Assembly: GCA_020637895.1 (NCBI GenBank) | Contig: JACKJP010000002.1 | Coordinates: 992,001-1,056,000, forward strand | Length of the DNA stretch: 64,000 nucleotides | Source: Rhodobiaceae bacterium | GTDB lineage: Bacteria; Pseudomonadota; Alphaproteobacteria; Rhizobiales; Tepidamorphaceae | Reading direction: 5' to 3' | Notes under the pieces: model-generated | The model's input: only the letters and a program-made list of their open reading frames with translations | Told to the model about the DNA's origin: nothing | Database searches by the model: none | Shown: positions 48,441 to 57,135 of the stretch, piece after piece | Layout of the letters: the number at the start of each line of letters is the position of its first letter | Position numbering within the stretch: the first letter of the stretch is position 1 | Position numbers and translations under genes: made by a program

Positions 48441-50993
48441 CTACTGGGCCGCGTCCTCACCGACAAGGATTTCGCGATGTCCCTTGCTGTTTGGTCTGGA
48501 GATAACGCCTTCCTCTTCCATTCGTTCAATCAGCGATGCTGCACGATTGTAGCCGATGGACAGGCGCCTCTGCACATAGCTGGTCGACGCCTTGCGGTCG
48601 CGCAAGACGACAGCCACCGCCTGATCGTAAAGTTCGTTGCCGCCACCGCCGGATCCGCTGTCCATACCGGGCAGTTCATAGCCGCCTTCCTCGGGTTCCT
48701 CGGTAATCGCTTCCAGATATTCCGGCGCGCCCTGCGCCTTGAGATGGGCGACGACGTCCTCGACCTCGTCATCCGATACGAAGGGGCCGTGCACGCGCGT
48801 TATGCGCCCGCCGCCCATCATGTAGAGCATGTCGCCCTGGCCGAGCAGCTGCTCGGCGCCCTGTTCGCCAAGAATCGTGCGGCTGTCGATCTTGGAGGTC
48901 ACCTGGAAACTGATCCTGGTGGGGAAATTGGCCTTGATCGTGCCGGTGATGACGTCGACGCTGGGTCGCTGTGTGGCCATCACGACATGAATGCCCGCAG
49001 CACGCGCCATCTGGGCAAGACGCTGTACGGCGCCCTCGATGTCCTTGCCAGCGACCATCATGAGGTCGGCCATCTCGTCGATGATGACGACGATATAGGA
49101 CATCGCCTCAAGAGAGACTTCCTCTGTCTCGTAGACCGGCTGACCGGTTTCGGCATCGAAGCCTGTCTGCACCTGACGGGTGAAGGTTTCGCCTGCGCCA
49201 CCAGACTGCGCCACCTTCTGATTGTAGCCGTCGATATTGCGAACGCCGACCTTTGACATCTTGCGGTAGCGGTCCTCCATCTCCCGCACGGTCCATTTGA
49301 GCGCGACGACGGCCTTGCGTGGATCGGTGACGACCGGCGCGAGGAGATGGGGAATGCCGTCATAGACCGACAGTTCGAGCATCTTCGGATCGACCATGAT
49401 CAGCTTGCACTGGTCCGGATCGAGCCGGTAGAGGATCGACAGGATCATCGTGTTGATGGCGACCGATTTGCCCGAACCTGTGGTGCCCGCGATCAGCAGA
49501 TGGGGCATGCGGGCAAGATCGGCGATGACCGGTTCGCCGCCGATCGTCTTTCCGAGACAAAGCGGCAGGCGGCTCTTGTTCTTCTCAAAATCAACCGAGG
49601 CTAGCAGCTCGCGCAGGTAGACCGTGTCGCGATTGGCGTTCGGCAGCTCGATACCGATCGCGTTCCGGCCGGGGACAACCGCGACGCGGGCGGAAATCGC
49701 GCTCATCGAACGCGCGATGTCGTCGGCAAGACCGATGACGCGGGACGATTTGGTGCCGGGCGCAGGCTCCAGCTCGTAGAGCGTGACGACGGGACCGGGC
49801 CGGACATTGATGATCTCGCCACGCACGCCGAAATCCTCCAGCACCGATTCCAGCAGCCTAGCGTTCTGATCCAGCGCTTCGGGGCTGATGGTATGGCTTG
49901 ACTTGGCCGGCGCTTCCGCGAGCAGGCGAAGTGGCGGCATTTCATAGCCGCCGCGATCCAGAAGGCTCGGCTGGGCCTCGCTGCTTACGCGGTTGCCCTG
50001 CTTCAGGCGCGACTTGCTGGGGTGCACACGGCTTGCCCGTTGCGCTTCGCGGGCAGCGGCCGCAGCTTCAAATGCCGCGTCTTCGTCCGACCAGTCATCC
50101 TGGTCGTAGTCTTCATCGTTCTCATAATCATCGACATCAGGCCCGAGACCGGAATGAGCCGGCACGCCTGTTCGCGCATCGATGTGAAAGTCATGCCCGT
50201 AATCGTGTTCGTAGGCGTCTTCGCGGCGAACGAAGCGCCTCTTCAGAAGCGCATAGAAGCTGATGGCTGCATGCATGGCAGCGCCGGTGACGAGTGTGAT
50301 CCGGCTCAACCAGCCCTCACCGTCATCTTCGTCGATATCGGCTTCAGGCCGCGTGGCGCTCAACTGGCGACGCCGGACCGGTTCGGCGACGTCGGTGTCA
50401 TCGGTATCTGCGCTGCCACGCAACAGGTTCCAGTCGGCGCTGCGCGCGAGCGCCATGAGGGTTGCGGCCAGCGCCATTGCTGCGAGCACGATGGAAACGG
50501 GAATCTCGCCAGCACGACCGGCGAGCAGGAAGGGAATCGCGGCCAGGCCATCGCCAACGATGCCGCCAAGACCTGTCGGCAGCGGCCAGGCGCCGACAGC
50601 GGGAATACAGGCGAAGACGAGCGACCCGGTCAGCAGCCCGCTCACGAGCCAGCCAACGCGGCGCAACGGCTGGGACACGCCCTGGCGCCGCAGCAGCGCC
50701 ACCCCCCAAGCAAACAGGGGCAATGGCAAGAGGATCACGGCGAGCCCGAACAGCTGGATCAGCATGTCGGCGACAATCGAACCGGGAAGTCCGAGGAGAT
50801 TGTGGGCCGGCTTGCCCGTGGCGTTGTTGAGGCTGGGATCCGAAACGGTCCAGGTTGCGAGCGCGACACAGAATGCCAGCACCAGAAGTATCGTTACCGC
50901 GCCCGACAGGCGTACGGCCAGATTGCGCAGCATGTCTCGCAGCGTCACGACGAACGCGTTGCCGGATATCAATGCTGAGATGAGCTGTGTCAT
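48441..50993 (-). CDS. ftsK: DNA translocase FtsK
   Basis: FtsK couples cell division to chromosome dimer resolution by pumping DNA at the septum. The 850-residue protein has four N-terminal membrane helices (about residues 25-190), an acidic, charged linker (about 230-350), the RecA-like motor with Walker A LLIAGTTGSGKSVAINTMIL and Walker B IVVIIDEMADLMMV, and the C-terminal gamma winged helix (RRLSIGYNRAASLIERMEEEGVI) that reads KOPS. All parts are present. Confidence 0.96.
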   Translation of the reverse strand: MTQLISALISGNAFVVTLRDMLRNLAVRLSGAVTILLVLAFCVALATWTVSDPSLNNATGKPAHNLLGLPGSIVADMLIQLFGLAVILLPLPLFAWGVALLRRQGVSQPLRRVGWLVSGLLTGSLVFACIPAVGAWPLPTGLGGIVGDGLAAIPFLLAGRAGEIPVSIVLAAMALAATLMALARSADWNLLRGSADTDDTDVAEPVRRRQLSATRPEADIDEDDGEGWLSRITLVTGAAMHAAISFYALLKRRFVRREDAYEHDYGHDFHIDARTGVPAHSGLGPDVDDYENDEDYDQDDWSDEDAAFEAAAAAREAQRASRVHPSKSRLKQGNRVSSEAQPSLLDRGGYEMPPLRLLAEAPAKSSHTISPEALDQNARLLESVLEDFGVRGEIINVRPGPVVTLYELEPAPGTKSSRVIGLADDIARSMSAISARVAVVPGRNAIGIELPNANRDTVYLRELLASVDFEKNKSRLPLCLGKTIGGEPVIADLARMPHLLIAGTTGSGKSVAINTMILSILYRLDPDQCKLIMVDPKMLELSVYDGIPHLLAPVVTDPRKAVVALKWTVREMEDRYRKMSKVGVRNIDGYNQKVAQSGGAGETFTRQVQTGFDAETGQPVYETEEVSLEAMSYIVVIIDEMADLMMVAGKDIEGAVQRLAQMARAAGIHVVMATQRPSVDVITGTIKANFPTRISFQVTSKIDSRTILGEQGAEQLLGQGDMLYMMGGGRITRVHGPFVSDDEVEDVVAHLKAQGAPEYLEAITEEPEEGGYELPGMDSGSGGGGNELYDQAVAVVLRDRKASTSYVQRRLSIGYNRAASLIERMEEEGVISRPNSKGHREILVGEDAAQ

Positions 50994-51010
50994 GGGCCTT
51001 GGCTCTTTGG

Positions 51011-52207
51011 TCAGTTCAGGAGGCGCGCCAGCCGGGCGAGCGCCGTTTCGGTGAGATCGAGATCATCGACAAGGGCAATGCGGACATAGTCGTCGCCCGG
51101 GTTCACGCCGTCGCTGCCACGGCGGCCGAGATAGGCGCCCGGGATGAAACGCAAGCCGGCTTCCTGCCAGGCGCGGAGCGCGAAACTCTCGCCACCGCCG
51201 AGCGCGCCGACGTCCAGCCAGAGAAAGAAGCCCGCTTCCGGCCGTCGGTAGCCGGGCCAGGTTCCGATGATTTCGTCGGCAAGATCGAACTTGGCGGCAT
51301 AGAGCCGGCGGTTCTCGGCCACATGTACCTCGTCGCCATAGGCGGCGATGGCGGCATTCTGGAGCGGCACCGGGACCTGCGGACCGCAAAGATTGCGCAT
51401 GCGAATCAGTGCCTTGATGAAGGCGGGGTCGCCGGCGGCAAATCCACAACGCAGTCCGGGCAGGTTCGAACGCTTCGACAGGGAATTGAAAACGCAGACC
51501 TTGCTGAAATTTCCCTCCTCGGAAACGCTCAGCGCGCCGGCCGGCGGTGCCGACTGATAGAGTTCCGAATAGCACTCGTCCGCGAAAAGATAGAAATCAT
51601 GGCGCCGCGCCGTATCGACGATCGACCGCAGCCGTTCGGCGGATGCGACTGTTCCGGCCGGATTCGATGGCGATGCGAAAAAGGCAAGAACGGTCCGCTC
51701 CAGAATATCGGGCGCGACGTTCTCTATGTCGGGCAGATGGTTGTTGCCGGCATGGGCGTCGAGAAGCACGGGGGAGAGCCCTGCCGCGACGATCCCCGCG
51801 CCATATGACTGGTAGAACGGGTTCGGGAGCAGGGCTACCGGATCTTTCTTGCCGCTCTCGAGCGCCGCGGTGACGGCGGCGAGAAACAGGCCCTCGCGCG
51901 ATCCGCAAAGCGCGGTTATCTCCGTCTGCGGGTCGAGATGGCCGAGTTCGAAACGGCGGCAGGCCCAGTTGGCGATTGCTTGCCGGAAAGCCGGAGTGCC
52001 CGCTGCCGCCGGATAGGCGCCAAGCGGATCAAGATCGGCGGCGATTGCGCGTGCGGCGACCTCCGGGTAGCGGTGATGCGGCTCGCCGAGCGACAGATTG
52101 ATCGGGGTCATGCCCGAAGGAATGCCTTCCAGAAGCGCCGCGAGGCGCTGGAACGGCGAATCGCCGATCAGCGAGCGGGCCATCTCTTTGGAAAGGGGTT
52201 CGGGCAT
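51011..52207 (-). CDS. Class I/II aminotransferase (DapC-like)
   Basis: This 398-residue fold-type I PLP enzyme has INLSLGEPHHRYP, the PLP-phosphate region and the Schiff-base lysine in FNSLSKRSNLPGLRCGF (about residue 236), and GYRRPEAGFFLWLD. It resembles succinyldiaminopimelate aminotransferases (DapC) of alphaproteobacteria, which would join dapB in lysine and peptidoglycan synthesis, but the substrate cannot be fixed from sequence. ATG 52207 was chosen. It precedes ftsK by 17 bp in the same direction, a conserved pair. Confidence 0.85.
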   Translation of the reverse strand: MPEPLSKEMARSLIGDSPFQRLAALLEGIPSGMTPINLSLGEPHHRYPEVAARAIAADLDPLGAYPAAAGTPAFRQAIANWACRRFELGHLDPQTEITALCGSREGLFLAAVTAALESGKKDPVALLPNPFYQSYGAGIVAAGLSPVLLDAHAGNNHLPDIENVAPDILERTVLAFFASPSNPAGTVASAERLRSIVDTARRHDFYLFADECYSELYQSAPPAGALSVSEEGNFSKVCVFNSLSKRSNLPGLRCGFAAGDPAFIKALIRMRNLCGPQVPVPLQNAAIAAYGDEVHVAENRRLYAAKFDLADEIIGTWPGYRRPEAGFFLWLDVGALGGGESFALRAWQEAGLRFIPGAYLGRRGSDGVNPGDDYVRIALVDDLDLTETALARLARLLN

Positions 52208-52326
52208 TCCAGTATCCGGCAAGGGCCCGGGCGCAAACGGATGCGCCACGGACGGTGAAGATCACCGGTCAGACTATGAGGAATGCGGTTAAGACCGCCT
52301 TAACCTTGTCGGCCGGCTGCGGACAA

Positions 52327-52356
52327 GAAAAAGCCCGGCGGTGATCCCGCCGGGCT
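52327..52356 (-). terminator. Terminator after amtB (downstream copy)
   Basis: AGCCCGGCGG (52332-52341) and CCGCCGGGCT (52347-52356) form a 10-bp stem with a 5-nt loop, followed on the minus strand by a five-T run. It ends the glnK-amtB transcript before the aminotransferase. Confidence 0.88.
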
Positions 52357-52385
52357 CTTCCGTTCCGCCGTTGCCGGCAGAGACC

Positions 52386-53726
52386 CTAGTTGTAGGCCTT
52401 TTCGCCGTGCGAGGAGATGTCGAGACCCTCGATTTCCTCCTGCTGCGTGGCGCGGATATTCATCACCAACTTGATCAGGAGAAGGGCGACGACCGTCACG
52501 ACAGCCGACCAGACGATGGCGATTGCGACCGCCGTTGCCTGCGTGGCGAGCTGACCGCCGATGGAGTATTCCTCGCCGCCCGGTCCGAAGCCGTTCAGCG
52601 AGGGTGCCGCGACGATGGCCGTGCCCAGCGCGCCGACGATGCCGCCGATGCCGTGAACGCCGAAGACGTCCAGCGAATCGTCATATTTCAGCATCGGCTT
52701 CAGCGTAACGACGGCCCAGAGGCAGACGACGCCAGCGACCGCACCGAGAGCGATCGCGCCAACCGTACCGGCAAGGCCGGCTGCAGGCGTGATCGCAACC
52801 AGACCCGCAACCGCGCCGGACGCCGCACCGAGGGCGGAAGCATGCCCGCGGGTGATGCGCTCGACGAGCGACCAGGCGAGTGCCGCAGCGGCGGTCGCCG
52901 TGATCGTGTTGAGGAAGGCCTGTACCGTCAGACCGTTGGCCTCAAGGTTGGAACCGGCATTGAAGCCGAACCAGCCGACCCACAGCAGGCAGGCGCCGAT
53001 CATCGTGAAGGGCAGGTTGTGCGGCGCCATGTTCTCTTTCATGAAGCCGACGCGCGGACCGAGGATCAGTGCTGCCACCAGACCGGCAATACCGGCGTTG
53101 ATGTGGACGACCGTGCCGCCGGCGAAGTCCAGCGCGCCCATCTCGAAGAGATAGCCGCCACCGGCCCAGACCATGTGGGCGATCGGCAGGTAGGCAAAGG
53201 TGAACCACAGGATGATGAAGAGGATCACCGCACCGAAGCGCATTCTTTCGGCGATCGCACCGACGATCAGGGCCGGGGTAATGGCACCGAAGGTCAGCTG
53301 GAAGATCACGAAGACCAGCTCGGGAATGACGACGCCTTCGGAGAAGGTCGCCGCCGTGGAGTCGGGCGTGACGCCGCTCAGGAAGAGCTTGTCGAACCCA
53401 CCGAAGAAGGCATTCGTGCCGTCGCCGCCGAAGGCAACGCTGTAGCCGTAGGCCACCCAAAGCAGGGCGATCACGCAGAAGCCGGTAAAGACCTGCATCA
53501 GCACCGACAGCATGTTCTTGGAACGCACAAGGCCGCCATAGAAGAGGGCAAGGCCGGGGATGGTCATCAAAATGACGAGCATCGTGCTGACGAGCATCCA
53601 GGTCGTGTCGCCCTTGTCGGGGACGGGCGCTGCGCCTTCGGATGCGGCCTGAGCCAGTGCCAGTGCCGGCAATGCCAGCGTTCCGACCAGGGCCGCAGCC
53701 GTTGTTTTCAGTGCTTGGTACCTCAT
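52386..53726 (-). CDS. amtB: Ammonium transporter AmtB (downstream copy)
   Basis: AmtB forms trimers that pass ammonium across the inner membrane and is plugged by GlnK. The 446-residue protein has a cleavable N-terminal segment (about 1-27), eleven helices, LFYGGLVRSKNMLSVLMQ, the twin pore histidines in VVHINAGIAGLVAALILG and FGVHGIGGIVGALG, and the C-terminal GlnK-docking region. The start is ATG 53726, preceded by AAAGGA. It follows glnK with a 20-bp gap. It is clearly diverged from the second amtB 1.9 kb upstream. Confidence 0.94.
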   Translation of the reverse strand: MRYQALKTTAAALVGTLALPALALAQAASEGAAPVPDKGDTTWMLVSTMLVILMTIPGLALFYGGLVRSKNMLSVLMQVFTGFCVIALLWVAYGYSVAFGGDGTNAFFGGFDKLFLSGVTPDSTAATFSEGVVIPELVFVIFQLTFGAITPALIVGAIAERMRFGAVILFIILWFTFAYLPIAHMVWAGGGYLFEMGALDFAGGTVVHINAGIAGLVAALILGPRVGFMKENMAPHNLPFTMIGACLLWVGWFGFNAGSNLEANGLTVQAFLNTITATAAAALAWSLVERITRGHASALGAASGAVAGLVAITPAAGLAGTVGAIALGAVAGVVCLWAVVTLKPMLKYDDSLDVFGVHGIGGIVGALGTAIVAAPSLNGFGPGGEEYSIGGQLATQATAVAIAIVWSAVVTVVALLLIKLVMNIRATQQEEIEGLDISSHGEKAYN

Positions 53727-53746
53727 GGAACCGTCCTTTCGTCGCA

Positions 53747-54085
53747 TTAGAGCGCGTCGGCGCCGGATTCGCCCGTGCGAATGCGGACCGCCTGCTCGAT
53801 GCTGCTTACAAAGATCTTGCCGTCGCCGATCTGACCGGACCGGGCGGTATTCGTGATGGCTTCGACGACGCGATCGACATCGCCGTCAGCGATAACCACT
53901 TCGACTTTGAGTTTGGGCAGGAAGTTCACCGCATACTCAGCGCCGCGGTAGATCTCGGTATGCCCTTTCTGCCGTCCGTAACCTTTGACCTCGGTCACGG
54001 TGAGGCCGTGTATGCCGATACCGGTGAGCGCCTCGCGCACCGCATCGAGCTTGAACGGCTTGATGATCGCCATAATGATTTTCAT
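53747..54085 (-). CDS. glnK: Nitrogen regulatory protein P-II (GlnK, downstream copy)
   Basis: GlnK reads 2-oxoglutarate and ATP/ADP and docks on AmtB. The 112-residue protein has MKIIMAIIKPFKLDAVREAL, the T-loop KGYGRQKGHTEIYRGAEY with the uridylylation site Tyr51, and the C-terminal IFVSSIEQAVRIRTGE. It differs from the second copy at only 8 of 112 positions. ATG 54085 was chosen over a longer open frame. No sigma-54 box is visible in its 180-bp upstream gap, unlike the other copy. Confidence 0.95.
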   Translation of the reverse strand: MKIIMAIIKPFKLDAVREALTGIGIHGLTVTEVKGYGRQKGHTEIYRGAEYAVNFLPKLKVEVVIADGDVDRVVEAITNTARSGQIGDGKIFVSSIEQAVRIRTGESGADAL

Positions 54086-54202
54086 GTGTGTTTCCTTGCG
54101 TTTAGTTACTACTCGGAATGGGAGAAGCGTTTCTTGTAAGTCCAATATCAGTTTGAACGGGGGCCCTGGGATCAGGCCGAATTTCAGGATTGTCTACCGC
54201 CG

Positions 54203-54231
54203 AAAAAGGCCCGGCGATATTTCGCCGGGCC
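54203..54231 (-). terminator. Terminator between the two glnK-amtB units
   Basis: GGCCCGGCGA (54208-54217), a 4-nt loop and TCGCCGGGCC (54222-54231), followed on the minus strand by five T (A at 54203-54207). It ends the upstream amtB transcript, so the second glnK-amtB pair needs its own promoter. Confidence 0.88.
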
Positions 54232-54265
54232 AATTCGTCACTTGCATTCGGTTTTGGAACCGGGA

Positions 54266-55606
54266 CTAGAGCCTCTGGCTGCCGACGCCGAATTCGGGAT
54301 AGGCCTCGACGCCGATCTCGGCCTTGTCGAGACCCATCATCTCTTCTTCCTCGCTCACGCGGATACCGACGGTAAATTTGAGGATGAACCAGACAATGGC
54401 GCTGACGACGAGCGTGAAGGCGCCGACCGCCGCGATACCGATGAGCTGGGTCCCATAGCTCGTTCCGTCGTTGGAGAGCGGAACGATGAAGGTGCCCCAG
54501 ATGCCGGCCAGAAGATGGACCGGGATCGCACCGACGACGTCGTCGATCTTCAGCTTGTCGAGCAACGGCACCGCGAAGACCACGATGGCCGCGCCGACAC
54601 CGCCGACGAGGATGGCGACCGGAACGGAAGGCATCAGCGGCTCGGCCGTGATGGCAACCAGACCGGCCAGCGCGCCGTTGAGCGCCATCGTCACGTCGAC
54701 CTTCTTGTAGATGATCTGCGTGAGGATCATGGCGACCACGACACCGGCAGCAGCGGCGAGGTTGGTGTTGGCGAAGATGCGCGAGACGTCGGTCACGTCA
54801 CCGATCGTGCCCATGGCGAGCTGGGAGGCGCCGTTGAAGCCGAACCAGCCGAGCCACAGGATGAAGGTGCCGAGCGTTGCCAGCGGCATGGACGAACCCG
54901 GGATCGGGTGGATTTCGCCGTTGGGACCGAACTTGCCTTTGCGGGCGCCGAGGATCAGGGCACCGGACAGGGCGGCCCAGCCGCCGACCGAATGCACCAG
55001 GGTGGAACCGGCGAAGTCGGAGAAACCCATCTCGGACAGCCAGCCGCCGCCCCACTGCCAGGAGCCGGTGATCGGGTACATGATACCGGTCAGGACGACA
55101 GTGAAGATCATGAAGGGCCACAGCTTGATGCGTTCGGCCAGGGTGCCTGAAACGACCGAGGCGGCCGTGGCGCAGAACACCATCTGGTAGAACCAGTCGG
55201 ATGCCGTCGAATAGCCGGTATCGAGGGCATCGCCGCCGACCGCGTCAAACGTGTAGGGGCCGAAGGAGCCGATGAAACCGCCATCGACGCCGGTGTACAT
55301 CAGGTTGTAGCCGGTCAGCCAGAACAGGAGGCCCGCCACCGAGTACAGGGCGATGTTCTTCAGGCACTGCATGGAGACGTTCTTGGAACGGACCAGCCCG
55401 GCTTCGAGCATGGCGAAACCAGCCGCCATCCACATCACGAGGAAGCCGCCCAGAAGGAACAGCAGCGTGTTGAAGATATAGGCCGTGTTGGCGCCAGGCT
55501 CGGCCGCAGCCGCAGTCGCGTCCTGGGCCAGCGCAAGGCCAGCGGGCAAGGTAGCGGCGAGCGCGATGCCGCCGGTCAGTGTCATAAGTCGTTTAGCCAT
55601 CGTCAT
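54266..55606 (-). CDS. amtB: Ammonium transporter AmtB (upstream copy)
   Basis: This second 446-residue ammonium transporter has an N-terminal signal-like segment, LFLLGGFLVMWMAAGFAMLEAGLVRSKNVS, pore histidines in STLVHSVGGWAALSGALILG and AIPVHLLAGIWGTF, and a C-terminal tail SEEEEMMGLDKAEIGVEAYPEF. The VHSVGG/VHLLAG form and the tail differ from the other copy and resemble the Amt subgroup of cyanobacteria and some rhizobia. The start is ATG 55606 (or 55600). It is coupled to glnK 25 bp ahead. Confidence 0.93.
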   Translation of the reverse strand: MTMAKRLMTLTGGIALAATLPAGLALAQDATAAAAEPGANTAYIFNTLLFLLGGFLVMWMAAGFAMLEAGLVRSKNVSMQCLKNIALYSVAGLLFWLTGYNLMYTGVDGGFIGSFGPYTFDAVGGDALDTGYSTASDWFYQMVFCATAASVVSGTLAERIKLWPFMIFTVVLTGIMYPITGSWQWGGGWLSEMGFSDFAGSTLVHSVGGWAALSGALILGARKGKFGPNGEIHPIPGSSMPLATLGTFILWLGWFGFNGASQLAMGTIGDVTDVSRIFANTNLAAAAGVVVAMILTQIIYKKVDVTMALNGALAGLVAITAEPLMPSVPVAILVGGVGAAIVVFAVPLLDKLKIDDVVGAIPVHLLAGIWGTFIVPLSNDGTSYGTQLIGIAAVGAFTLVVSAIVWFILKFTVGIRVSEEEEMMGLDKAEIGVEAYPEFGVGSQRL

Positions 55607-55631
55607 GATGTGATCCTTTCGATGGAATAGG

Positions 55632-55970
55632 TCAGAGCGCGTCGGCACCGGATTCGCCTGTGCGAATGCGGACCGCCTGCTCGATGTCACAAACAAAGAT
55701 CTTTCCATCGCCGATCTGGCCCGACCGCGCAGCGGCCGTGATCGCTTCGATGACGCGGTCGGAATCGCCGTCTGCGACAACGACCTCGACCTTGAGTTTG
55801 GGAAGGAAATTCACGGCATACTCAGCGCCGCGATAGATTTCCGTGTGTCCCTTCTGCCGTCCGTACCCCTTGACCTCGGTAACCGTGAGGCCATGGATGC
55901 CGATACCGGTGAGCGCCTCGCGCACCGCATCGAGCTTGAACGGCTTGATGATCGCCATAATGTTTTTCAT
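55632..55970 (-). CDS. glnK: Nitrogen regulatory protein P-II (GlnK, upstream copy)
   Basis: A 112-residue PII protein with T-loop Tyr51 (KGHTEIYRGAEY) and IFVCDIEQAVRIRTGESGADAL at the C-terminus. It differs from the downstream copy only at residue 3, in four positions between about 65 and 80, and in the SS/CD pair. It heads the glnK-amtB transcript and lies behind the only sigma-54-like promoter seen here, so nitrogen limitation should induce it. A cysteine at about residue 94 distinguishes it. Confidence 0.95.
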   Translation of the reverse strand: MKNIMAIIKPFKLDAVREALTGIGIHGLTVTEVKGYGRQKGHTEIYRGAEYAVNFLPKLKVEVVVADGDSDRVIEAITAAARSGQIGDGKIFVCDIEQAVRIRTGESGADAL

Positions 55971-56067
55971 GTGGCTCCCCGTTCGTTTGCCAAGCGGGCG
56001 TACCCGCCAAAAATGAGCACGCCTGTGGCTAGGATCGCCGTCGATACGTTACCCGAGGGGGAGAGGA

Positions 56068-56083
56068 ATCAAACTTTGTGCCA
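56068..56083 (-). promoter_or_regulatory. Sigma-54-like promoter of glnK-amtB
   Basis: On the minus strand TGGCAC (56083-56078), five bases, TTTGAT: the GG and the second element are spaced by 10 bases as in sigma-54 promoters, but the -12 GC is GA. It would start transcription near 56058, about 88 nt before the glnK ATG. Confidence 0.5.
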
Positions 56084-56090
56084 AACGCCG

Positions 56091-56129
56091 AAAAAATGCC
56101 TCATTTCCTTGAATCAGAGGCGTTTTTTT
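56091..56129 (-). terminator. Terminator after the TesB gene, possibly bidirectional
   Basis: AAAAAATGCCTC (56091-56102) and GAGGCGTTTTTT (56117-56128) form a 12-bp stem around a 14-nt loop, with runs of A and T on either side, so it can end transcription on both strands. It lies between the TesB gene and the glnK promoter, shielding the latter. Confidence 0.75.
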
Positions 56130-56180
56130 CTGAGTCCCGAAAAGGGTTTAGTAAGGTTTCGGCAATTCGGTGCTTAATTA

Positions 56181-56206
56181 TTGTGCAAATTTTGAATTTT
56201 GCCCAA
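56181..56206. promoter_or_regulatory. Palindrome upstream of the sigma-54-like promoter
   Basis: TTGTGCAAA (56181-56189), 8 bases, TTTGCCCAA (56198-56206): a near-perfect inverted repeat centred about 135 bp upstream of the predicted start. This is the usual distance of an NtrC enhancer. It is not the textbook TGCACC-N5-GGTGCA form. Confidence 0.4.
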
Positions 56207-56219
56207 TAGGCATGCATGC

Positions 56220-57128
56220 TTACTTTCGCGCCTTTACCCGCAGCAGGCCTTCCTGCGCGGTGGAGGCGACGAGCGTGCCGTCGCGGGTGAAGAAATTTCC
56301 CCAGGAAAGGCCGCGGCCGCCGCTCGCATTGGGCGATGAATGGGTGAAGAGAACCCAGTCGTTGAAGCTGAACGGCCTGTGAAACCACATCGCGTGGTCG
56401 AGACTGGCACCGAGGAAATCAGGGTCGAGCATGCTTCGGCCATGGGTGATCAGCGCGGTGTCCAGCAGGGTAATGTCGGACGCATAGGCCAGAACCGCCT
56501 GATGCAGCAGCGGGTCGTCGGGCAGCGTGGTCTGCGGCTTGACCCAGATATGCTGGGGCGGGGGCACTTCATGGGTGTCGGAACGGGCGGGGAACTCGAC
56601 GGGCCGGAATTCGATCAGCGGCTCCTGGTTCCAGTAGTGGCGGGTACCTTCAGGCGCATTGTCGAGATAGCGCTCCTTGGCCTCATTGCCGCCGAGCAGC
56701 CCTTCCGGCGGGGGAACGTCCGGCATGGCCACCTGATGTTCAAAACCTTCCTCAACCGCCTGAAATGAGGCGGCCATGGAGAAAATCGCCCGCTCGCCCT
56801 GTTTTGCCAGCACCCGGCGGGTGGAAAAGCTGCCGCCATCGCGAATGCGCTCGACGTCGTAGGAAATATAGGGAAAATCCGCGTCGCCGGTCAGAATGAA
56901 GTAGAGGTGGAGGGAGTGAGGGGGCCGTCCTGGCGCAACGGTCTTCGCCGCAGCATAGAGCGCCTGCGCCATCACCTGTCCGCCGAAGACACGCGGCCAG
57001 CCGATATTCCAGTTCGGACCGCGGAAACTGTCCGGAGCGACCTCCTCAAGTTCGAAGATCGTCAATCGGTGGCTGGCTTCGCGTTCCATGTCCGTGGCCT
57101 TTCCGGCGCTGCCTGTTGATGCATCCAT
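56220..57128 (-). CDS. Acyl-CoA thioesterase II (TesB type), copy 1
   Basis: TesB thioesterases hydrolyse acyl-CoA with two hotdog domains. The 302-residue protein has RVFGGQVMAQALYAA, HSLHLYFILTGD, the catalytic aspartate in ASLDHAMWFHRPF (about residue 230) and the glutamine in STAQEGLLRVK near the end. The start at ATG 57128 has a weak ribosome site. It is the second of two tandem, divergent paralogues, 7 bp behind the other. Confidence 0.88.
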   Translation of the reverse strand: MDASTGSAGKATDMEREASHRLTIFELEEVAPDSFRGPNWNIGWPRVFGGQVMAQALYAAAKTVAPGRPPHSLHLYFILTGDADFPYISYDVERIRDGGSFSTRRVLAKQGERAIFSMAASFQAVEEGFEHQVAMPDVPPPEGLLGGNEAKERYLDNAPEGTRHYWNQEPLIEFRPVEFPARSDTHEVPPPQHIWVKPQTTLPDDPLLHQAVLAYASDITLLDTALITHGRSMLDPDFLGASLDHAMWFHRPFSFNDWVLFTHSSPNASGGRGLSWGNFFTRDGTLVASTAQEGLLRVKARK

Positions 57129-57135
57129 ATCGTGC

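Noticed and set aside
52341..53750. 469-codon plus-strand frame rich in Asp, Arg and His opposite amtB
   Set aside because: Composition is that of a reverse-complemented membrane protein gene; amtB on the minus strand explains it.
54086..54202. Sigma-54 promoter for the downstream glnK
   Set aside because: No TGGC-N8-TTGC-like pair with correct spacing occurs on the minus strand here.
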